Positions 1 through 5,968 of a stretch of 7,685 nt of DNA are shown one piece after another. The notes under the pieces are model-generated. The model saw only the letters and a program-made list of their open reading frames with translations. It was not told the origin of the DNA and made no database searches. The position numbers and the translations under genes were made by a program. Numbering within the stretch: the stretch's first letter is position 1; every line of letters starts with the position of its first letter. The stretch is from CAMBDS01 sp964355675 (GTDB lineage Bacteria > Electryoneota > AABM5-125-24 > Hatepunaeales > Hatepunaeaceae): assembly GCA_964355675.1 (NCBI GenBank), contig CAYHEC010000064.1, positions 1 to 7,685 of the forward strand, written 5' to 3'.

Positions 1-2
1 GA

Positions 3-362
3 GAACACGATCCCTATAAGAAATATTTCAAAGAACTCGAGGACACCCTGCGACAGCGGAATCGGTGGACGAGGGTGTCCGCCTGGGGGGCAACTGCTAC
101 AACGAGGTCACGCATAGGAGGCTTTTCTCGACAGGTTACCAAGAGTCAAAGTCATTCCAACCAAGAACCAGACGATATTGCCAACTTCAGCATCCGAGAG
201 ATAGTTCTGGAACAGGCCGGCGATCAGTATCCCGGCGATGCTGGTCAGACCAGCAATGATACCCCAACGTGCAGGATGATCGAGTGGCAAATGTTTCAGG
301 TCGATGCCGCCTCGTCGAAAATATGCCGCGAAGAGGACAATGAATATCACCATCGCGATTAA
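3..362 (+). CDS. Possible 3' end of a plus-strand gene entering from the left edge
   Basis: The third plus frame is open from the window edge to a stop at 360-362. Its first 19 or so residues (EHDPYKKYFKELEDTLRQR) are charged and look like genuine protein. The reading then passes through an inverted repeat (41-85), and from base 108 it runs antisense to the ligase gene, where the predicted protein looks like shadow sequence. A reasonable inference is that a real gene ends near here and its last codons were altered or extended by the repeat. No family is recognised. It could equally be chance openness in a 107-bp spacer. Confidence 0.2.
   Translation, partial: EHDPYKKYFKELEDTLRQRNRWTRVSAWGATATTRSRIGGFSRQVTKSQSHSNQEPDDIANFSIREIVLEQAGDQYPGDAGQTSNDTPTCRMIEWQMFQVDAASSKICREEDNEYHHRD
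41..85. repeat. Inverted repeat / palindromic element at left edge
   Basis: GGACACCCT at 41-49 pairs perfectly with AGGGTGTCC at 72-80. Overlapping the right arm, bases 64-85 form a second palindromic unit that matches 5896-5917 at 20 of 22 bases. GGACACCCTGCG is also shared with the large hairpin at 1492-1523. It therefore belongs to the window's dispersed palindrome families. It lies just downstream of the ligase stop codon, where it may act as an mRNA 3' structure (inference). Confidence 0.6.
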
Positions 363-1325
363 ACCACCATCGACACCAGCCGATAGAAAGTCGCAGTGAG
401 GGTGGGCGACACTAACATAATGACCGGGGATTTTGTATTCCTTAAAAGCATAGCGCCAATTGGGTTCACCCACGCCGAAGAACGGATGAGCTTCGATTAT
501 CCTGATCGCTGTTCCCCAAAGCCTCAGACGAGGACTCTCGTCGGCGCCCTCGCCCGACGCCATGTATTGGAACCGTGTCATCATACCGGGGGATAGTACC
601 AGCAATCCCATCACACCGGCCAAACCAATTCCAACTATCCAGAGACGAAGTTTTTTCGGCGCCAGCATCAAGAGCGCCAGACCTCCACCGCCGATCCCGA
701 TCAACGCACTTCGTGCAGACGTGGCAAACAGTCCTACCGCGGCAAGCAAGTTAACAAACACTGCCCGGATCGGGAAGTGCCTTCCCGGTCCGAAAACTCC
801 CCAGGCAATCGTCGTGAATAAGATCAAAAGGGCTATTCCACCGTAGGTGAGGTGATGAGTGAAGAACCCGACCGCCATGTAACTTCCGCCATGGTTTTCG
901 AGAAGCTTATCTCGTAGCGGATCGTACCCGGAGATGGTCTGGAAGAGCGCAACTGATGCGGTCACCAATCCGGAAAACATCATCAGGTAGAGGGCATTGG
1001 TTCCGCGTCGAACATCCCGCACCAAGGCAAAGGGCAAAAATGCCGCGATATAGACCCACTTGTCTTCACCCCAATGCCTGATCTGGATGGGATAGGGAGA
1101 GACCAGCACCGCTACCAAATCCCACACCGCCGTCACGACGATCAGCAGAGTGACGATGTTCCAGACGCCAGAGTCCTTCATCCCGCCGGTCACTGATCGA
1201 TGGATAAGCAGAAGCAATCCCAGTCCGAAGGCGAGATTTGCGGCGGCTATCGAGACCGGCATGGCAAGGGCGATCAGGTAGAGGATGCCGGTTTCGAGTT
1301 TTGTCCAGACAGTATTTGGGTTCAA
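108..1325 (-). CDS. O-antigen ligase / polymerase family membrane protein (Wzy_C-like)
   Basis: This is a 405-residue polytopic inner-membrane protein with about ten hydrophobic segments, the usual size for the WaaL/Wzy group. These enzymes transfer or polymerise lipid-linked glycan chains on the periplasmic side. Family hallmarks seen are 'GFFTHHLTYGG' (153-163), 'ATSARSALIG' (201-210, with the conserved Arg205), 'RLRLWGTAIRIIEAHPFFGVGEPN' split over 266-289, and the large periplasmic-loop motif 'AHPHCDFLSAGVDGGL' (307-322). In that motif the usual His-Asn pair is His-Cys. Ligase and polymerase cannot be told apart from sequence alone. The start is a TTG at 1323-1325, because an in-frame TAA stands only two codons upstream and the first ATG is codon 22, inside the first membrane segment. 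There is no Shine-Dalgarno sequence, only a tandem array. A terminator upstream separates it from the beta-helix gene. No other glycan-biosynthesis gene is visible. Confidence 0.9.
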   Translation of the reverse strand: MNPNTVWTKLETGILYLIALAMPVSIAAANLAFGLGLLLLIHRSVTGGMKDSGVWNIVTLLIVVTAVWDLVAVLVSPYPIQIRHWGEDKWVYIAAFLPFALVRDVRRGTNALYLMMFSGLVTASVALFQTISGYDPLRDKLLENHGGSYMAVGFFTHHLTYGGIALLILFTTIAWGVFGPGRHFPIRAVFVNLLAAVGLFATSARSALIGIGGGGLALLMLAPKKLRLWIVGIGLAGVMGLLVLSPGMMTRFQYMASGEGADESPRLRLWGTAIRIIEAHPFFGVGEPNWRYAFKEYKIPGHYVSVAHPHCDFLSAGVDGGLIAMVIFIVLFAAYFRRGGIDLKHLPLDHPARWGIIAGLTSIAGILIAGLFQNYLSDAEVGNIVWFLVGMTLTLGNLSRKASYA

Positions 1326-1379
1326 GATTTAAGGTTTAAGGTTTAAGGTTTAAGGTTAAGGTTAAGGTTAAGGTCAAGG
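1321..1379. repeat. Tandem TTTAAGG/TTAAGG array across the ligase start
   Basis: On the plus strand there are four exact TTTAAGG heptamers (1328-1355), then three TTAAGG hexamers (1356-1373) and a diverged TCAAGG (1374-1379). A further degenerate unit, TTCAAGA (1321-1327), contains the ligase's TTG start codon on the other strand. The array fills the place where a ribosome binding site would be. On the minus strand the diverged end unit creates TTGACC, which resembles a -35 box, but no matching -10 is convincing. Unit-number change would alter the leader length by 6 or 7 bp. Confidence 0.9.
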
Positions 1380-1402
1380 TATCGGACTTTAGCTTAACAA
1401 GA

Positions 1403-1434
1403 TATAAAGAAAAAAGGAGTGTTTCCACTCCTTT
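1403..1434 (-). terminator. Intrinsic terminator, minus strand
   Basis: AAAGGAGTG (1413-1421) and CACTCCTTT (1426-1434) form a 9-bp stem with a 4-base loop. Read on the minus strand, the stem is followed by TTTTTTCTTT. This is a standard rho-independent terminator for transcripts of the first beta-helix gene, about 210 bp beyond its stop, with the hairpin mosaic transcribed in between. It also insulates the ligase gene, which must then have its own promoter between here and 1325. Confidence 0.8.
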
Positions 1435-1460
1435 CTCTGACTTTATGGGACTTCCGATCT

Positions 1461-1636
1461 CTTGGAGGGCGGCTTTTCAAGCCGCCCAGATGTTGCCGCA
1501 GGGTGTGGACACCCTGCGGCAACTCGGTTTCAAGCCGCGCTTGACAAGCGGGACGCTTATCCTACGCGAGACGCCCTTGTCGGGCGGGAAGCCCCACCTA
1601 CGCGAGCGAGAGCGGACCGAAAGTCCGCCCTCCAAG
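1461..1636. repeat. Mosaic of hairpins bounded by 12-bp inverted repeats
   Basis: The ends are a perfect inverted repeat, CTTGGAGGGCGG (1461-1472) and CCGCCCTCCAAG (1625-1636). Inside are several hairpins. Bases 1467-1487 form a 9-bp stem with a 3-base loop. Bases 1492-1523 form a perfect 15-bp stem with a 2-base loop, GTTGCCGCAGGGTGT plus its complement. Bases 1538-1550 form CGCTTG-A-CAAGCG, and 1612-1628 form GCGGAC-CGAAA-GTCCGC. A 10-bp direct repeat CCTACGCGAG occurs at 1561 and 1597. No protein is encoded. It sits 8 bp past the beta-helix gene's stop codon, inside the predicted 3' untranslated region. It resembles nested REP/MITE-like elements; mobility is inferred. Confidence 0.75.
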
Positions 1637-1644
1637 AAGATACT

Positions 1645-3405
1645 CTATTTCACCAACACTGCCTTCATTGTACGGGTTTCGGAGCCGGACTCAAGGCGGA
1701 TCATGTATATACCGCCGGGTAGGCCCTCCGCGTTCCAGATGACAGTTTGTTCTGTGGCCGCTCGCGAAGGGGCGGCAGTGGGGTTCAGGTCAGTGACGAG
1801 GCGACCGAAAAGGTCGTACACTGCCAGCTTGACAGGTTTGGAAACTTGTCCTACCGAAAAGCGGATAGTTGTAGTGGCATTGAAGGGGTTGGGGAATGTG
1901 GAAATAAGATTGAAATCCAGGGACAGAAGATTATCGGATTCAACCCCAAGTACTTCCCCAATAGCCTCAATATTAATTACCGGTTCATCAGGATCATCAG
2001 AAGTGATGACGATGGTGCGGCTCAGTGGAATCCCTTCAAAAGGAAGAAAGTCGGCATGAAACTCTAACTCGCTATTAGGCTCGATCACGTAAGGAACGCC
2101 TTCTTCTTCGTTAATAGTGATGCAGGATTCTTCGACGGCTTCTTCTATGGTGATTGTGAGGTTGTTACCGCCTTCATTCCTTATGGTAAACGGAACAGTC
2201 TGGATTTCCTCAAAATCCTGTGTAGAGAATCGAATTTCGTAAGAATCGACCGCAATATCGCGCTGGTGGAAGGAGATGGCGCCGATATCGGAACGTGTAC
2301 CATCGGGATCAGGAGCATAGTTGGGATCGCCGGCATCAAGGCAGGGCGAGAATCCACCGATAGAAAAGTCTCCATCATCTATATTTACAAATTGGGGATC
2401 GGCATCTATATTGTTTTCACCCCAACTCAGATCGGCTTGATTATTCTCGATGTCGCTATCTCCACCAATGACGTCGCAATAATCAATGCCAACAGTACCA
2501 TTGTGAAAGATCATCAATGGTGTAGCATCATCCATATCGGCGGTAAAGATACTGTTCATGATCGAGACAGTAGCTTCACTGGTGAAAATGGATGAGGCAT
2601 TGTTTGGCTGGGCAGTACTGTAGAAAGCGGTGAGATGATTGAGGGTCGTTGTGCCGCCATTTAGAAAGAACGCCCCTCCGTTTTCCGCGACATTGCCGAT
2701 CAACAATGCATGGTCGATAGAGACTTGCGAATTCCAGAATGAAAATGCTCCGCCAAAGTTACCATTACAGAATGCCGCCATAATGCCGTTGATTTCGGCG
2801 CTGGCATCGGAAATGTAAACTCCTCCACCCATTTGCGCAGGATTTTCCATATCACCGAATATGGATATGTTGTTGAGGATCGGACTACTTCGCAAGATAG
2901 CAATTGCTCCACCATTTGTGCCGACATGATTGCCAAATAATACGACGTCGGTAATCTCCGGAGCGCTCTCCCCATCAATATAAATTCCTGCTCCGTTGTT
3001 TCCGCTGTTCTCCATTATAATCAAATGTTCGAGCAATGGGCTGGCGGAAGAGATTATGATTCCACCACCGTTATCACCCTGCCCGTGGACGATAGAGAAC
3101 CCTGACAGTACTGAGGTATGCGTCTCATTATTGTCAAATGTCACAACGGTCCCGCGAGCTTCAGCGTTGATGATAACATTCTCAGCCATTTCAGGATTTC
3201 CTCTCACTACGATGGCTCGTCCGCCGAAGTCAATCAACTCGGAATATTCTCCTTCCGCTACCTGAACTGTGTCTTCAGCTTGCGCTACGTTTATTCCTTC
3301 CTGTATTGTCTGGTAATCAGCGGGAACATTGAGGGTGCGTGCGGATGCCTCTCCAACTCCCCCTACCAATACGGCAAGAATTGTTAACCAATAGGTTGCT
3401 TTCAA
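1645..3405 (-). CDS. Secreted parallel beta-helix protein with Hydin-like domain and C-terminal sorting domain (copy 1)
   Basis: The 586-residue protein, counted from the TTG at 3403-3405, begins with a signal peptide (about 1-22, cut after 'GEASA'). 'RTLNVPADYQTIQEGINVA' (23-41) is the usual lead-in to a right-handed parallel beta-helix. Gly/Asn-rich coils with repeated 'NGG/NGAGIYI'-like turns run to about 330, followed by 'DADPQFVNIDDGDFSI...SPCLDAGDPN' (334-362). An Ig-like choice-of-anchor-D/Hydin domain (382-485) ends in 'ITSDDPDEPVINIEAIGE'. The C-terminus (about 492-586) is a type IX-like sorting domain with 'FPNPFN', 'VYDLFGRLV' and 'GGIYMIRL'. It is probably exported and surface-attached; no catalytic residues could be assigned. 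TTG is preferred because AAGGA lies 6 bases upstream and the signal peptide starts there. An ATG at 3493-3495 would add 30 polar residues ahead of the signal peptide. It has its own promoter and is a paralogue of the next gene. Confidence 0.9.
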   Translation of the reverse strand: MKATYWLTILAVLVGGVGEASARTLNVPADYQTIQEGINVAQAEDTVQVAEGEYSELIDFGGRAIVVRGNPEMAENVIINAEARGTVVTFDNNETHTSVLSGFSIVHGQGDNGGGIIISSASPLLEHLIIMENSGNNGAGIYIDGESAPEITDVVLFGNHVGTNGGAIAILRSSPILNNISIFGDMENPAQMGGGVYISDASAEINGIMAAFCNGNFGGAFSFWNSQVSIDHALLIGNVAENGGAFFLNGGTTTLNHLTAFYSTAQPNNASSIFTSEATVSIMNSIFTADMDDATPLMIFHNGTVGIDYCDVIGGDSDIENNQADLSWGENNIDADPQFVNIDDGDFSIGGFSPCLDAGDPNYAPDPDGTRSDIGAISFHQRDIAVDSYEIRFSTQDFEEIQTVPFTIRNEGGNNLTITIEEAVEESCITINEEEGVPYVIEPNSELEFHADFLPFEGIPLSRTIVITSDDPDEPVINIEAIGEVLGVESDNLLSLDFNLISTFPNPFNATTTIRFSVGQVSKPVKLAVYDLFGRLVTDLNPTAAPSRAATEQTVIWNAEGLPGGIYMIRLESGSETRTMKAVLVK

Positions 3406-3411
3406 TTTGGA

Positions 3412-3416
3412 TCCTT
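3412..3416 (-). promoter_or_regulatory. Ribosome binding site supporting the TTG start at 3405
   Basis: AAGGA on the minus strand ends 6 bases before the TTG at 3403-3405. The ATG at 3495 has no comparable site, so this motif decides the start choice. If TTG is the start, the leader from the predicted promoter is about 190 bases long. Confidence 0.6.
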
Positions 3417-3602
3417 TTTGATAATTCGAACCTGTGTTTTCAATATTTTGCGATCGAGCGTACATTGATTGACGGATAAACTGAAATTTCGTCATTACAC
3501 TCTAATCGATGACCTGCAACATAATCGTGAAATCGACAAATCTTTTAGTCTTATTACAACTTAAAAGCTAATGATATCCAGACTTCTGTTTCAGGAACCG
3601 CC

Positions 3603-3631
3603 AATATATGAGACCTCAGATAAATTGTCAA
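3603..3631 (-). promoter_or_regulatory. Near-consensus sigma-70-type promoter for beta-helix gene copy 1
   Basis: On the minus strand a perfect TTGACA (-35, 3631-3626) is followed by a 17-base spacer and TATATT (-10, 3608-3603, one mismatch to TATAAT). Transcription would begin near 3596. It lies downstream of the preceding terminator, so the gene should be an independent unit. The presence of a classic hexamer pair argues against the -33/-7 promoter type of true Bacteroidetes. Confidence 0.65.
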
Positions 3632-3717
3632 GACGATTCACCGTTTAAAATGATGATTCTTTAAAATTCCAAACTACATCAATATCACAGGTAATTCATG
3701 GACGAAATAACTACTAT

Positions 3718-3765
3718 AACAATATAAAGGCACGAAGATTAGTATCGTCGTGCCTTTATATTGTT
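3718..3765 (-). terminator. Long hairpin terminator, probably bidirectional, after beta-helix gene copy 2
   Basis: Bases 3718-3735 and 3748-3765 form a perfect 18-bp stem with a 12-base loop. The core GGCACGA/TCGTGCC is flanked by AATATAAA and TTTATATT, giving A and T tracts on both sides as in bidirectional intrinsic terminators. It begins 19 bp past the stop codon of the gene at 3785-5695 on the minus strand. No gene on the plus strand approaches it, so only the minus direction has an obvious use. Confidence 0.8.
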
Positions 3766-3784
3766 GGAGCTAAGTGTAGTGTTT

Positions 3785-5695
3785 CTATTTTATCAATACC
3801 GCTTTGATTGTTTGGATTTCGGATCCGGACTGAAGGCGGATCAGGTAGATTCCTCCGGGCAGGGCGTCGGCGTTCCAGACGACCGAACGGATTTCTGATT
3901 TCTGATTTTCGATTTCTGATCCGGGTCTATTCCATAAAGTGTCGACGAGACGACCTGAGAGGTCATACACGGCCAATCGCGCAGGGGCCGCTTGCGAGCC
4001 CATCGAGAAGCGTATTGACGTCGAGGAATTGAATGGATTTGGATAAGCTGGATAAAGCTGGAAGTCGAAAGCTGAAAAGGGGGTTGACGGGACCGAAGAC
4101 GGCGGTTCACCGCGAGTTTCGATAACCAGACTATCTTCATCTGGGTCGTCCGAGTAGATAAATACCGAGCCTCCAAGTGACGCGGCAGAATCGGGCCGGA
4201 TGTAGAACCAAATCGTCAACGATGAGTCAGGCTCAATTTCCAGTGGCGGGTCGAAATAGCCGTCGGGTCGAAAGAAGATGCAATTCATATCAAGGGGCGA
4301 GACAATCGCATTTATGTGCAGTATATTACCGCCCACATTTCTGATTTCGGCTGGTAAGCTGTCGAGTTCGCCCCAGCCTACAGGTGGGAAAACGATTTCA
4401 TCGGGCTCAACCTCAATATCCCTCTGGTGGAAATAGAACGCCCCTATGTCAGCACGAGTGCCGTCGGGATCGGGATCGGCGTCAGGATCGCCGGCGTCGA
4501 TGCAGGGGGAGTCGGCAGTTAGCGAGTAGTCGCCGTTGTCGGGATCTGCGAAGAGGGGGTCGGAGTCGATGTTGTCGTTGATACTCAGGTGGGTTGCTCG
4601 GAAATTATCCTCTTGAAAGTCTCGGATATTATTGAAAGTAACTGATGATCTCCACGATTCTCCAATAGTAGGAACACTTTCGCCAAGGTCCCATAGAATG
4701 CTGTTAGCGATGTATAGAGCTCCAAAAGCGCCATTGAACTGAGATGGAGTCTCGGAAGGGTCGATGTTGTTCGCTATAGTACAAGACTCTATTGTCAAAT
4801 TTGAATTTCTGTCACCTACTCCAGCCGCAACCGCACCCTGTCCGATATTCCCGACAATGAGGGCATTGCGAAATGTAGCGCCTGCTGAAGCCAAAGAGAT
4901 TGCTCCTCCGATAATCTGTTGCCCTTCTCTCGGAATATTGCCAATAATGGAGCCTCCTTCGAACATCAAACCCGCTCCGTCCCAGCCATAGATTGCCGCA
5001 CCCCATCCCTGATTGATATTACCAACGACGTTACAATCTGTCATAGTCAGCATCGAGTTGTGCGCGAAAAATACGCCGCCACCACGAGCACCAGCCTCGT
5101 TTTCCCCAATATAGCAGTTCTTCATCTCACACCTGGCACGGTAATCGACCGCAATTCCACCGCCATAACCTGATCGATTGTGCGTTATCTTGCAATTCAG
5201 TAGAATTGGGTTGGCATTGCCCTGAACATAAACTCCACCGCCTTCATTTTCCGCCCCGCCGAATTGGATACGCAACCATTCCAATGAGGGGCTACCGCCT
5301 CGGCAGTTTATGCCTCCGCCATATTCGGAGAAGCCTCGCTCGATGGTGAATCCCACAACCCTCGTCTCACGTGTAACCTGTGATTCGAAGGTCAGAATGC
5401 TGGAGTCACCATAAGTTGTGGTAAGCGACGTTTCACCAATGAAACGCTCGTTACCGTCGAGAAGGTAACGACTGGCAAGAGTGAAAGGAGTGGCACGACG
5501 AAAAGAGAGTCTCACGAAGTAACCTCGCCGAGGTGCGACCAAGACCGTGTCCCCTTCTTCAACCGCGTCGATTCCTGCCTGAATGGTCTGGTAGTCTTCC
5601 GGGACGTTGAGGATGCGGGCAAAAGCGGGCGAAATGCCAATGCCAATGCTGATGCCAATAGTGACGCCCATGGCAGTCAGTGAAATTGTACGCAT
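3785..5695 (-). CDS. Secreted parallel beta-helix protein with Hydin-like domain and C-terminal sorting domain (copy 2)
   Basis: This 636-residue protein has the same architecture as the gene at 1645-3405. It has a signal peptide (1-26, cut after 'SPAFA'), the lead-in 'RILNVPEDYQTIQAGID' (27-43) and beta-helix coils to about 370 with 'YGGGI', 'GGGVYV' and 'GGGVFF' turns. Next come 'DSDPLFADPDNGDYSL...DSPCIDAGDP' (377-404) and an Asp-rich 'DPDADPDPDGTRADIGA' (403-419) that resembles calcium-binding loops. A Hydin-like domain (about 425-530, 'YSDDPDEDSLVIETRGE') leads to a type IX-like sorting domain (about 541-636, 'LYPAYPNPFN', 'VYDLSGRLV', 'GGIYLIRL', 'KAVLIK'). It is probably exported to the surface; ligand and activity are unknown. 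The ATG at 5693-5695 is chosen because AAGGGG lies 7 bases upstream and the signal peptide starts there. A longer frame to 5812 only adds residues encoded by a repeat. The sorting domain is interrupted by a 7-bp tandem array at residues 593-602. Confidence 0.92.
   Translation of the reverse strand: MRTISLTAMGVTIGISIGIGISPAFARILNVPEDYQTIQAGIDAVEEGDTVLVAPRRGYFVRLSFRRATPFTLASRYLLDGNERFIGETSLTTTYGDSSILTFESQVTRETRVVGFTIERGFSEYGGGINCRGGSPSLEWLRIQFGGAENEGGGVYVQGNANPILLNCKITHNRSGYGGGIAVDYRARCEMKNCYIGENEAGARGGGVFFAHNSMLTMTDCNVVGNINQGWGAAIYGWDGAGLMFEGGSIIGNIPREGQQIIGGAISLASAGATFRNALIVGNIGQGAVAAGVGDRNSNLTIESCTIANNIDPSETPSQFNGAFGALYIANSILWDLGESVPTIGESWRSSVTFNNIRDFQEDNFRATHLSINDNIDSDPLFADPDNGDYSLTADSPCIDAGDPDADPDPDGTRADIGAFYFHQRDIEVEPDEIVFPPVGWGELDSLPAEIRNVGGNILHINAIVSPLDMNCIFFRPDGYFDPPLEIEPDSSLTIWFYIRPDSAASLGGSVFIYSDDPDEDSLVIETRGEPPSSVPSTPFSAFDFQLYPAYPNPFNSSTSIRFSMGSQAAPARLAVYDLSGRLVDTLWNRPGSEIENQKSEIRSVVWNADALPGGIYLIRLQSGSEIQTIKAVLIK
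3890..3917. repeat. Heptamer tandem array inside the sorting domain
   Basis: On the plus strand there are four consecutive 7-mers, GATTTCT, GATTTCT, GATTTTC and GATTTCT, followed by a diverged GATCCGG. On the coding strand they encode residues 593-602, SEIENQKSEI, in the loop between 'GRLV' and 'WNA'. The paralogue has an unrelated sequence of similar length there. Because the unit is 7 bp, loss or gain of one copy would shift the frame and remove the last sorting-domain strands. Confidence 0.85.
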
Positions 5696-5702
5696 GGAAA
5701 TA

Positions 5703-5710
5703 CCCCTTCT
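5703..5710 (-). promoter_or_regulatory. Strong ribosome binding site for beta-helix gene copy 2
   Basis: AGAAGGGG on the minus strand ends 7 bases before the ATG at 5693-5695. It sets the start at the signal peptide and excludes the longer upstream reading. Confidence 0.75.
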
Positions 5711-5729
5711 TCTTATTTGGAATAACAGT

Positions 5730-5758
5730 AATATATGAAGAGATTTTCCAAATAGCAA
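5730..5758 (-). promoter_or_regulatory. Predicted promoter for beta-helix gene copy 2
   Basis: The minus strand reads TTGCTA (5758-5753, four of six to consensus), a 17-base spacer, and TATATT (5735-5730, five of six). The start site would be near 5723, giving a short leader of about 28 bases. The -10 region TCATATATT is identical over 9 bases to that of the paralogous gene's promoter, which supports both calls. Confidence 0.5.
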
Positions 5759-5783
5759 AAGAAACAGAGGCAGTGAGAAAGAT

Positions 5784-5825
5784 ATCTCTGCGCCTAAAGG
5801 GGCGGATTTCAATCCGCCCTACTTG
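5784..5825. repeat. Palindromic element copy A (direct repeat with 5926-5968)
   Basis: The core GGGCGGATT-TC-AATCCGCCC (5800-5819) is a 9-bp-stem palindrome. With CTACTTG on the right, 26 bases (5800-5825) are identical to 5943-5968. The similarity extends left through ATCTCTG and GCCTA, so the repeat is about 42 bp. It lies upstream of the predicted promoter of the second beta-helix gene. Confidence 0.85.
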
Positions 5826-5852
5826 GGACTGCCGAAAAAGTCATCTGCTGTG

Positions 5853-5873
5853 CAGACGGACGTCCTGTCCGCC
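5853..5873. repeat. GGCGGAC-type palindrome, inverted copy
   Basis: The minus strand reads GGCGGAC-AGGAC-GTCCGTCTG, a variant of the element at 5896-5917 in the opposite orientation, with 7-base arms and one mismatch. It is one of a pair lying between the two direct repeats of the spacer. Confidence 0.65.
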
Positions 5874-5895
5874 GTTAGCTCAAGCAAGGTGAAAG

Positions 5896-5917
5896 GGCGG
5901 ACGAGGGCGTCCGCCTG
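5896..5917. repeat. GGCGGAC-type palindrome
   Basis: GGCGGAC-GAGGGC-GTCCGCC followed by TG forms a 7-bp stem with a 6-base loop. It matches bases 64-85 at 20 of 22 positions, so this family is dispersed within the window. Confidence 0.75.
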
Positions 5918-5925
5918 AACTCTGC

Positions 5926-5968
5926 ATCTCTCTGTGCCTATTGGGCGGATTTCAATCCGCCCTACTTG
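5926..5968. repeat. Palindromic element copy B, overlapping the kinase stop codon
   Basis: The core GGGCGGATT-TC-AATCCGCCC spans 5943-5962, and the 26 bases 5943-5968 are identical to copy A. On the minus strand the element's right flank reads CAAGTAGGGCGG, and its TAG (5964-5962) is the stop codon of the histidine kinase. The repeat therefore supplies the last codon and the stop. There is no T-tract, so it is not a clear intrinsic terminator. A role in protecting the mRNA 3' end is possible. Confidence 0.85.

Larger units (their letters stand above)
3406..3784. other. Noncoding spacer between the two beta-helix genes
   Basis: This stretch holds, in minus-strand order, the terminator of the second beta-helix gene (3718-3765), a promoter (3603-3631) and a long leader (about 3406-3595) for the first one. 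It is AT-rich relative to its neighbours. No further convincing gene, RNA gene or palindromic element of the GGCGG family was seen in it. Confidence 0.7.

Noticed and set aside
1328..1379. Telomere-like repeat or linear replicon end
   Set aside because: The array is short, degenerate, internal and between two genes; nothing else suggests a chromosome end.
1445..2059. 204-codon plus-strand open frame
   Set aside because: It starts inside the hairpin mosaic and then runs antisense to the well-supported beta-helix gene; its protein shows no domain and looks like a shadow.
5696..5812. N-terminal extension of the second beta-helix protein (39 residues)
   Set aside because: Its first residues are encoded by the palindromic repeat at 5800-5819, it contains the predicted promoter, and it would bury the signal peptide. 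The ATG at 5695 has a strong ribosome binding site.
5943..5962. Intrinsic terminator for the kinase gene
   Set aside because: The palindrome is strong but is followed by AATAGGCACAG on the minus strand with no T-tract, so termination cannot be claimed.
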